Below, piece after piece: positions 7,053 through 12,902 of a stretch of DNA of 12,902 nt (its first letter is position 1; every line of letters begins with the position of its first letter). A program made the translations under genes and the position numbers. The DNA comes from JBFFXF01 sp041569895. GTDB lineage: Bacteria; Planctomycetota; UBA8108; JACQVS01. The notes under the pieces were generated by a model. That model was not told where the DNA came from, made no database searches, and worked only from the letters and a program-made list of their open reading frames with translations. Location of the stretch: positions 1-12,902 of the forward strand of contig JBFFXF010000217.1 of the NCBI GenBank assembly GCA_041569895.1. Reading direction: 5' to 3'.

Positions 7053-7607
7053 ATGATGTCGCGCGCACCTGTTTCCGATCCGGGACCCGACCGCCCGTGG
7101 CTGGCCGCGGGTCGTGTCGCGCTGGCCGTCAGCTTCGTGTGGACGCATGCCCTGTGGCTCCCGGTCCACCTGGCGAGTGACGGGCACGGTCGCGTCGCCG
7201 ATTTCGCGCCGCATTCGCACCACGCGACGGTGGCGCCTCATTCGCATCACGGCGCGGAACGCCACGTCCATCATCACGGTGATCACCACCGGCACCTCGA
7301 CGACAGCCACCACGACGGCCACCACGAGGACCACCACGGCGCGGATCGTTCCGGTCCCGTGCTCGAGGGGCTCGACGAGTATCACTCCGGCACCCACCGA
7401 CACTGCCGACTCGAGCAGCTCGTGTCGCGGCAGCTCTCGGGCGTCTCCGGGACGATCTCGGCCGGCGTCCGGGCCGTCTCGCGATCGCCGCTCCTCGAGT
7501 CTCCCGGCGCCGGGCGCGTGCGGGGTCCGCTCCAGGCGCACGACCCGCCGAGACCCTCCTCCCGCTCGCCGCTCCCGGCACGTGGCCCTCCCGCTCCCCT
7601 GGCGTGA
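7053..7607 (+). CDS. His-rich exported or membrane-anchored protein, candidate metal binder
   Basis: This encodes a 184-residue protein of no family I can name. One hydrophobic segment lies at about 16-41 (WLAAGRVALAVSFVWTHALW) and would serve as signal peptide or anchor. Residues 45-95 hold 20 histidines in PHSHH, HVHHHGDHHRH, DDSHHDGHHEDHH-type clusters with acidic neighbours, and HRHC follows at 115-118. This is typical of metal-binding periplasmic segments. The C-terminal third is Pro/Arg/Ser-rich and looks unstructured. G/C-rich third codon positions match the efflux genes. ATG 7053 (or 7056) is preferred to the upstream GTG at 7035, because the GTG lies before the -10 element. It precedes an RND metal pump in the same direction, so a role in metal binding or buffering before export, like that of CzcI-type accessory proteins, is inferred from position and composition, not from homology. 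Confidence 0.75.
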   Translation: MMSRAPVSDPGPDRPWLAAGRVALAVSFVWTHALWLPVHLASDGHGRVADFAPHSHHATVAPHSHHGAERHVHHHGDHHRHLDDSHHDGHHEDHHGADRSGPVLEGLDEYHSGTHRHCRLEQLVSRQLSGVSGTISAGVRAVSRSPLLESPGAGRVRGPLQAHDPPRPSSRSPLPARGPPAPLA

Positions 7608-7632
7608 CGATCTGACGCGGATCGAGGACCGC

Positions 7633-7659
7633 GGACGGGCGAGCTCCGTCCTCCTCTTT
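7633..7659 (+). terminator. Possible weak terminator after the His-rich gene
   Basis: A six-base-pair stem, GGACGG with CCGTCC, around a seven-base loop is followed by the pyrimidine-rich tcctcttt. An alternative stem, GAGGAC (7624-7629) with GTCCTC (7648-7653), uses the same 3' arm. The T-run is short, so termination may be partial and allow read-through into the pump genes. Confidence 0.35.
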
Positions 7660-7664
7660 GCATC

Positions 7665-7710
7665 CTGGATAGCCTGAACAGCCCGGAACAGCTGGAACAG
7701 CTGGAACATC
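7665..7710. repeat. Short tandem repeat, about five 9-base units
   Basis: Successive units read CTGGATAGC, CTGAACAGC, CCGGAACAGC, TGGAACAGC and TGGAACATC: four of 9 bases and one of 10. The core GAACAGC occurs three times at spacings of 10 and 9 bases, and a variant GAACATC follows 9 bases further on. It lies in the untranslated gap before the adaptor gene and belongs to no gene I can support. Confidence 0.7.
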
Positions 7711-7803
7711 CCGGCAGCTCGCCATCGCGGCGCACTGGCGCCTCCGGTCGCTCGATCCCCTCGCACGTATCGCTTCAGACAGAGCCCCGACGGAGACACG
7801 CGT

Positions 7804-9405
7804 ATGGACATCTCGCGAGCGATGGTCGCCCTGCTCGCAGCCGGGATCGCGATCCTTCCCGCCTGCGATGGTCCCGGAGGCCACTCCGGGCACGACCACG
7901 ACCACGGACCGCACACCGCCCAGGTCACGGTCTGGGAGAACGGATACGAGGCGTTCGTCGAGTACGAGTATCCGGTGGCCGGCGTGCCGGTCCAGTTCAT
8001 CACGCACATCGCGGAGATCGACACCGGCGAGCCCCGCCGCGACGGACCGGTGACGTTCGTGCTCCGCGCACCGACGGGAGAGGAGACGCGGCACGTCGAG
8101 GAGCGCGTCGCCCGGGACGGCATCTACTTGCCGACCATCACCTTTCCCTCGCCGGGCGCGTGGACGGTCGCCGTCGAGGTGCCGGGCGCGCCGTCCCCGG
8201 CGACGACTCACCTCGGCGACCTCGAGGTCTACCCGACCGAGGACGAGGCGATCCACGCGCCGGTGCCGCAGGAGGTCGACGGCATCTCGTTCCTGAAGGA
8301 GCAGCAGTGGAAGCTCTCGATGCTCTCGGCCCCCGCCGCCAGGAGGTCCCTGGTCGCGAGGCGCGAGTTTCCCGGGCGCGTGTACCCGAGAAGAGGTCAC
8401 CGCGTCTCGATCGCATCGCCCTTGACCGGTCGACTGGTCGTCCCGCCCGACGCCGCGGTCCTCGATGTCGGCGCGGAGGTCAAGGAGGGCGACGTCCTGG
8501 TGTTCGTCGAGCCGAGCCTGCCGGCCTCGGAGTACCTGCAACTCGAGATCAAGCTCGCCGAGGCGGAGGCGGAGGCGGTGCGCACGGAGCAGGCGCTCGA
8601 GCTCGCCAGGGCGACCTTCTCGCGCAACGAGAGGCTCGAGTCGGTGAACGCCAAGTCGAAGCGCGAGGTCGAGCGCGCGCGGTACGAGCTCGAGGCCGCC
8701 ACCGCCGCGCACGGAGCGGCCGTCGCCGTCCGGGCGCGGTACGACAAGGCGAGGAGTCTGCTGCGATCGTTTCGCACCCGCGGCGCGTCGGGGAGCGGCG
8801 AGTTCGGACCGCTGGCGCTCAGGGCGCCGATCTCGGGCACGGTCGTCAAGGTGGCGGGATCGCCGGGAGAGCTGGTGACGCCGGACACCGAGCTCTTCGC
8901 CATCCTCGACGCGTCGGTCGTCGTCGTCGAGGCGGCGGTCCCCGAGCATGAGGCATCGCGCCTCGAGGAGATTCCCGACGCGTACGTCGAGCTCGAGAAC
9001 GCCGGCGGGCAGGTGACGCGAGTGACACTGACCCCCGTCCACGCCGGGCTCGAGGTCGACCCGGCGACGCGCACCGTGCCCTTCCACTACCACGCCGCCA
9101 ATCCGGACGGCCGCCTCCGCGTCGGCATGGCGGTCGACGTCCTCATGGAGACGGGCGAGGCGAGCGACGTCGTGGCGATCCCCGAGTCCGCACTCGTCGA
9201 TGACGACGGCAAGTACGTCGTCTTCGTGCAGCTCGCGGGCGAGACGTTCGAGCGGCGCGAGGTCACGGTCGGCATCCGCGGTCGCGGCCTGGTCGAGATC
9301 GTCGACGGCCTCGACGGGGGCGAGCGCGTCGTCACCACCGACCCGTGGGCGATCCGGCTCGCGTCGCTCTCGACGGTCATCCCGGCGCACGGGCACGAGC
9401 ACTGA
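7804..9405 (+). CDS. Periplasmic adaptor (membrane fusion) lipoprotein of a heavy-metal RND efflux pump
   Basis: This encodes a 533-residue CusB/CzcB-type adaptor that joins the inner-membrane permease to the outer-membrane channel. The signal peptide ends in lipobox LPAC with Cys21. A His cluster follows (27-37, GHSGHDHDHGPH), then an extra beta-sandwich-like domain (about 38-150) before the usual adaptor start SFLKEQQW (162-169). The first barrel-sandwich half is about 198-236 (SPLTGRL; GAEVKEGDVL), followed by an alpha-helical hairpin rich in E/A/R (about 243-320), the second half (338-368, LRAPISGTVVKV, GELV), a beta-barrel, and a membrane-proximal domain (about 455-520, VVAIPESALVDDDGKYVVFV; GLDGGERVV). 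The tail is HGHEH. GGAG eight bases upstream supports the ATG. The stop lies 10 bases before the permease start. The His ends suggest metal capture; which metal is not shown. Confidence 0.95.
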   Translation: MDISRAMVALLAAGIAILPACDGPGGHSGHDHDHGPHTAQVTVWENGYEAFVEYEYPVAGVPVQFITHIAEIDTGEPRRDGPVTFVLRAPTGEETRHVEERVARDGIYLPTITFPSPGAWTVAVEVPGAPSPATTHLGDLEVYPTEDEAIHAPVPQEVDGISFLKEQQWKLSMLSAPAARRSLVARREFPGRVYPRRGHRVSIASPLTGRLVVPPDAAVLDVGAEVKEGDVLVFVEPSLPASEYLQLEIKLAEAEAEAVRTEQALELARATFSRNERLESVNAKSKREVERARYELEAATAAHGAAVAVRARYDKARSLLRSFRTRGASGSGEFGPLALRAPISGTVVKVAGSPGELVTPDTELFAILDASVVVVEAAVPEHEASRLEEIPDAYVELENAGGQVTRVTLTPVHAGLEVDPATRTVPFHYHAANPDGRLRVGMAVDVLMETGEASDVVAIPESALVDDDGKYVVFVQLAGETFERREVTVGIRGRGLVEIVDGLDGGERVVTTDPWAIRLASLSTVIPAHGHEH

Positions 9406-9410
9406 GGAGG
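9404..9410 (+). promoter_or_regulatory. Shine-Dalgarno site deciding the permease start
   Basis: GAGGAGG overlaps the adaptor stop codon and lies five bases before ATG 9416. It supports this start over the in-frame ATG at 9200, which lies inside the adaptor gene and would add 72 residues of Ser/Arg-rich shadow sequence. Confidence 0.8.
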
Positions 9411-9415
9411 CGAGG

Positions 9416-12400
9416 ATGATCGACGCGCTCATCCGCAGGTCGCTCGACAATCGCTCGCTGGTGCTCGCCGCCGCGACGCTGCTCTGCTTCTTCGGCACGT
9501 ACGCCGCCGTCCGACTGCCGGTCGACGTCTTTCCCGACCTCACCGCGCCCACGGTCACCATCCTCTGCGAGGGACGCGGCATGGCTCCGACCGACATGGA
9601 AAGCCAGGTGACGTTTCCGATCGAGGCGACGCTCAACGGCGCCTCCAGCGTGCGCCGCGTGCGATCGTCGACGGCGGCGGGAATCGCGGTCATCTGGGTC
9701 GAGTTCGGGTGGGAGGAGGACCAGACGACGGCCCGCCGCGTCGTCACGGAGCGGCTGGCGCTCGTGGCGCCGACCCTGCCCGAGGGTGTCACGCCGGCGC
9801 TCGCCCCGGTCTCGTCGATCATGGGCGAGGTGATGCTGCTCGGGCTGGTGTCGGACACGGTCAGCCCGCTCGACGTCCGCACGGTCGCCGACGTCGTGCT
9901 GCGCCGGCGGCTGCTCGCCATTCCCGGCGTCTCGCAGGTTGCGGTGATCGGCGGCGACGTCAAGCAGTACCAGGTCAGGCTGTCGCCGCAGAAGCTCGCG
10001 GCGCACGGCGTCACGCTCGACGAGGTGGTGCGCGCGCTGAGGGAGGACAACGAGAACGTCTCCGCGGGATTCGTCAACAACGCCGGCTCCGAGTACATCG
10101 TCACCGGCCGGGGACGCTTCCATCGCACGGAGGACATCGGCGACGTCGTCGTGCGCGAGAGCGGCACGCTGCCGATCCTCGTGCGCCACCTCGGCGAGGT
10201 GCGCGTCGGCGCGGCGCCGAAGCGCGGCGAGGGATCGGTCCGGGGCGAGCCGGCGGTGGTGCTGTCGATCCAGAAGCAGCCCGGCGCCAACACCCTCGAG
10301 CTGACCCGGCGCATCGACGACGTCCTCGACGACGTCGCCCTGTCGCTGCCGCGAGGCGTCGAGCTCGAGCGACACATCTTCCGCCAGAGCGACTTCATCT
10401 CCGTCGCCGTGCGCAACGTCGTGCACGCCCTCCGAGACGGCGGCATCCTCGTCGTGCTGATCATGCTCTTTTTCCTCGCCAACGTCCGCGCGACGCTGAT
10501 CACGCTGACGGCGATTCCGCTCTCGCTGGTGGCCGCGGTGCTGACGCTGCAGGCGATCGGCGGCACCATCAACACGATGACGCTCGGCGGCATGGCGATC
10601 GCCATCGGCGCGCTCGTCGACGACGCGGTGATCGACGTCGAGAACGTCCTCCGCCGCCTGCGCGAGAACGCCGCCAAACCGACCGCGGAGCGGCTCCCCG
10701 CGCTCACCGTGGTCTTCCGCGCCAGCAAGGAGATCCGCAACTCGATCGCCTTCGCGACGCTGATCGTCATGCTCGTCTTCGTGCCGGTCTTCTTCCTTCC
10801 GGGCGTCGAGGGACGACTGCTGCAGCCACTCGGTCTGGCCTATGTCGTGTCGCTGTTCGCGTCGCTCGTCGTGGCGCTGACGGTGACGCCGGTGCTCTGC
10901 CTCGTGCTCCTGCCGCACAGCAGGAACGTCCGCGAGGCCCGCGAGCCGCGTGTGTCGCTGGTGATCAAGCGCGGCTACGAGCGCATCCTGCGACCGGTGC
11001 TGGCGCGACCGGGGCTCGTGACGCTGCCGACGGTGATCCTCCTCGCCGCGGCGATCGTCGCCATGCTCCTGCTCGGCCGCGCCTTCCTCCCCGACTTCAA
11101 CGAGGGCGCGCTGACCATCAACGCGACCACCGTCCCCGGGATCTCGCTCCCCGAGTCCGACAAGCTCGGCCGCCTCGTCGAGCGCGCCATCCTCTCGCAC
11201 GATGAGGTCCTCTCGACGGCGCGACGCACCGGCCGCGCCGAGCTCGACGAGCACGTCCAGGGCGTCAACTCGTCGGAGATCGAGGTGTCGATCGCGCTCG
11301 GCGAGCGATCGAAGGCCGACTTCCTGGCGGCGCTGCGGAGCGACCTGTCGCAGATTCCGGGCGTCAGTGTCACCATCGGCCAGCCGATATCGCACCGCAT
11401 CGACCACATGCTCTCGGGCACGCGCGCCAACCTCGCCGTCAAGCTCTTCGGGCCAGACCTGCACGAGCTGCGGCGGCTCGCCGAGGCGGTGCGCGCCCGC
11501 ATGGAATCGGTGCGAGGCGTCGTCGATCTCTCGGTGGAGCAGCAGAGCGACATCCCGATCCTCTCGGTCCGCCACGACCGCCGCGCTCTCGCGCGCCATG
11601 GCCTCAGAGTCGCCGACGTGTCCGCGACGCTCGAGGCCGCGTTCCAGGGGCTGCCGGTGTCGCGGATCGTCGAGGGGCAGGCGGCGTTCGATCTCGTCGT
11701 CCGTCTCGAGGGCGACACGCCGTGGAGCGTCGACGACGTCGGACAGGTCCCGGTGGACACAGCCGCGGGCGGTCGGGTCCCGCTCGCCGCGCTGGCGACC
11801 ATCCGCAAGGACCGCGGACCGAACACCGTGAGCCGCGAGCAGGTCGAGCGAAAGATCGTCGTGCAGGCGAACGTCGCGGGACGCGATGTGACGTCGGTGG
11901 TCAACGAGGTGCGGGGCGAGGTCGATCCGATCCTGGCGTCCCGCGCCGGCTACCGCCTCGAGTACGGTGGGCAGTTCGAGAGCGCCGAGGCATCCGCGAG
12001 GCTCCTCCTCGTCCTCGGCCTCACGGTCATCGTCGGCATCGGGTTCCTTCTCCACCTGGCGTTCGGCTCGGCGCGCGACGCGCTCTTCATCATGGTCAAC
12101 CTGCCGCTCGCGCTGATCGGCGCGGTCGCCGGCGTCTGGGCGAGCGGCGGCGTGCTCACGGTCGCGTCGATGATCGGCTTCATCACCGTCTTCGGCATCG
12201 CGACGCGAAACGGCATCATGCTGATCTCGCACATCCGCCACCTCGAGCGCGAGGAGGGCGTCAGTGACTTCCGGCAGGCGGTGCTGCGCGGATCGGTCGA
12301 GCGTCTGCTGCCGATCCTGATGACCGCGCTCGGCACGGCGCTCGCGCTGGTGCCGCTGGCGCTCTCCGGGAGTCGGCCGGGGAACGAGATCCAGACGCCG

Positions 12401-12523
12401 ATGGCGATCGTCATCCTCTGCGGCCTCTTCACGGCGACCTTCCTCAACATGGTCGTCGTGCCGGCGCTCTTCCTGCGCCTCGGCAGGCCGCTGTCCGCGA
12501 GCCAGGGGAGGGAAGCGGCATGA
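9416..12523 (+). CDS. Heavy-metal efflux RND permease (CusA/CzcA family)
   Basis: This encodes a 1035-residue inner-membrane proton/metal antiporter of normal length for the HME-RND family. The first membrane helix is about 14-31, followed by the family hallmark PVDVFPDL (35-42). Periplasmic loop 1 runs to about 335. Helices 2-6 begin at about 342. TM4 reads AIGALVDDAVIDVEN (396-410) with candidate proton-relay residues D402, D403 and E409. Another helix is at about 535-553. The second loop carries SHRIDHMLSGTR with Met665, near where CusA has a metal-binding Met. The last helix block is about 862-1022, including GIATRNG (927-933). TM4 has IGA-VD as in CusA rather than the DFG of CzcA, but it also differs from classic CusA (VDAAIVMIEN), so the substrate is open. 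It is translationally coupled to both neighbours. Confidence 0.96.
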   Translation: MIDALIRRSLDNRSLVLAAATLLCFFGTYAAVRLPVDVFPDLTAPTVTILCEGRGMAPTDMESQVTFPIEATLNGASSVRRVRSSTAAGIAVIWVEFGWEEDQTTARRVVTERLALVAPTLPEGVTPALAPVSSIMGEVMLLGLVSDTVSPLDVRTVADVVLRRRLLAIPGVSQVAVIGGDVKQYQVRLSPQKLAAHGVTLDEVVRALREDNENVSAGFVNNAGSEYIVTGRGRFHRTEDIGDVVVRESGTLPILVRHLGEVRVGAAPKRGEGSVRGEPAVVLSIQKQPGANTLELTRRIDDVLDDVALSLPRGVELERHIFRQSDFISVAVRNVVHALRDGGILVVLIMLFFLANVRATLITLTAIPLSLVAAVLTLQAIGGTINTMTLGGMAIAIGALVDDAVIDVENVLRRLRENAAKPTAERLPALTVVFRASKEIRNSIAFATLIVMLVFVPVFFLPGVEGRLLQPLGLAYVVSLFASLVVALTVTPVLCLVLLPHSRNVREAREPRVSLVIKRGYERILRPVLARPGLVTLPTVILLAAAIVAMLLLGRAFLPDFNEGALTINATTVPGISLPESDKLGRLVERAILSHDEVLSTARRTGRAELDEHVQGVNSSEIEVSIALGERSKADFLAALRSDLSQIPGVSVTIGQPISHRIDHMLSGTRANLAVKLFGPDLHELRRLAEAVRARMESVRGVVDLSVEQQSDIPILSVRHDRRALARHGLRVADVSATLEAAFQGLPVSRIVEGQAAFDLVVRLEGDTPWSVDDVGQVPVDTAAGGRVPLAALATIRKDRGPNTVSREQVERKIVVQANVAGRDVTSVVNEVRGEVDPILASRAGYRLEYGGQFESAEASARLLLVLGLTVIVGIGFLLHLAFGSARDALFIMVNLPLALIGAVAGVWASGGVLTVASMIGFITVFGIATRNGIMLISHIRHLEREEGVSDFRQAVLRGSVERLLPILMTALGTALALVPLALSGSRPGNEIQTPMAIVILCGLFTATFLNMVVVPALFLRLGRPLSASQGREAA

Positions 12524-12902
12524 GCCGGCGACTTCGAGCCAACGCCATCGAGGGCACGATCGCGCTCGTCGCGATCGCGGTTCTCGGCGGATGCAGCGCC
12601 AGGGTGACCGATCGCGGCGTCGAGCCCGCCTGGACGAGCGCGAGCGCCACGAGCGTCGCCGCGCCCAGGGCGCAGGCGAATCGCGATGACAACGAGGCCG
12701 CCGAGCTTCCGGCGGGACCGCTCGACGTCGACGAGGCCGTGCGCTTCGCGGCCGCGCATCACCCGGAGGTCGCCGCTGCGAGGGCCCGGCTCGAGGCCGC
12801 CACCGGGCGCGTGGTGCAGGCGGGGCTATTCCCGAATCCGACCTTCTCGGCGTACGCGGAGTCGGCGCCGTTCAGCGGCAAGACCACCGGCGAGGCGGAG
12901 TA
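12520..12902 (+). CDS. TolC-family outer-membrane efflux lipoprotein, N-terminal part (cut by window edge)
   Basis: The open frame runs off the window after 127 codons. The ATG overlaps the permease stop as ATGA, a sign of translational coupling. A signal peptide (IALVAIAVLGGC) ends in a lipobox with Cys25. A Ser/Ala/Asn-rich linker follows to about residue 65. Then comes the start of an outer-membrane efflux protein repeat: PLDVDEAVRFAAAHHPEV (about 67-84), ARARLEAATGRVVQAGLFPNP and an amphipathic strand. These are standard for CusC/CzcC-type proteins, which form the trimeric exit duct of the pump. Full-length relatives are usually over 400 residues, so roughly a quarter to a third is visible. 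Nothing looks broken in the visible part. Confidence 0.93.
   Translation, partial: MSRRLRANAIEGTIALVAIAVLGGCSARVTDRGVEPAWTSASATSVAAPRAQANRDDNEAAELPAGPLDVDEAVRFAAAHHPEVAAARARLEAATGRVVQAGLFPNPTFSAYAESAPFSGKTTGEAE

Larger units (their letters stand above)
7608..7803 (+). other. Structured 196-base gap between the His-rich gene and the adaptor gene
   Basis: No gene is seen. The gap holds a cluster of hairpins (CGCGG 7616-7620 with CCGCG 7629-7633; GGACGG 7633-7638 with CCGTCC 7646-7651; GGCGC 7729-7733 with GCGCC 7738-7742) and a short tandem repeat (7665-7710). It ends in GGAG at 7792-7795, eight bases before the adaptor start. It could be a terminator or attenuator region, or the leader of the pump genes. 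Confidence 0.4.

Noticed and set aside
9200..9415. In-frame 72-codon extension of the permease
   Set aside because: It lies inside the adaptor gene and encodes Ser/Arg-rich nonsense. ATG 9416 has a strong Shine-Dalgarno and starts with the family-typical first helix.
7129..10770. A 1213-residue open frame on the minus strand across the His-rich, adaptor and permease genes
   Set aside because: Its translation is Arg/Ser/Asp-rich without domain features. It mirrors the high third-position G+C of the plus-strand genes, which have clear families, so it is an antisense shadow.
9377..12241. A 954-residue minus-strand open frame opposite the permease gene
   Set aside because: It is low-complexity Asp/Arg/His/Glu-rich sequence, typical of the antisense of G/C-biased codons, with no recognisable domain.

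Overview
The window is high-GC bacterial DNA (about 72 % G+C in a sampled line of the efflux genes) from a Gram-negative-type organism: it encodes lipoproteins, an outer-membrane TolC-family factor and a three-part cell-envelope pump. The C-terminus of the first protein carries a dockerin-like pair of calcium loops (RGDxNxD...DISD, then DxNDxGxxDISD, with short L-F-x-G-G tails). I associate this ending with secreted proteins of Planctomycetota and some related or candidate phyla, so such an origin is my best guess; it rests on pattern memory, not a database search.

Left part (1-5171, minus strand). Two genes for exported proteins lie head to tail. The upstream one (4461-5171) is a 236-residue secreted protein that looks like a degenerate glutamine-amidotransferase/ThuA-type fold. 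The downstream one (12-4397) is a 1461-residue modular secreted protein built from duplicated beta-rich modules, two thrombospondin type 3 (TSP3) calcium-repeat arrays, a second pair of duplicated domains, an adhesion-type domain, a jelly-roll-like domain and the dockerin-like tail. A possible sigma70-type promoter for the pair lies in the divergent intergenic region.

Middle (5351-6880, plus strand). A soluble PAS-histidine kinase-receiver hybrid kinase stands alone, without an output domain or partner. Its base composition (47-57 % G+C in sampled lines) is clearly lower than on both sides, which suggests a separate origin.

Right part (7053 to the window end, plus strand). This is a heavy-metal efflux locus: a His-rich membrane or secreted protein (7053-7607) behind a strong extended -10 element and probably leaderless; a 196-base gap with hairpins and a short 9-bp tandem repeat; a lipoprotein periplasmic adaptor with His clusters at both ends (7804-9405); an HME-type RND permease (9416-12523); and the start of the TolC-family outer-membrane component (12520 to the edge, cut off). 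The adaptor, permease and outer-membrane genes are tightly coupled (a 10-base gap, then an ATGA overlap) and together make a tripartite pump that expels metal cations across both membranes. The His-rich protein may bind metal in front of the pump. The substrate (Cu/Ag or Zn/Co/Ni/Cd) cannot be settled from the sequence.

I see no CRISPR array, rRNA, tRNA, insertion sequence or phage gene. Nothing here is unmistakably a new system. The most interesting points are the His-rich leaderless gene that heads the efflux locus, the unusual His-tailed adaptor with an extra N-terminal domain, and the readable duplication history of the giant secreted protein.
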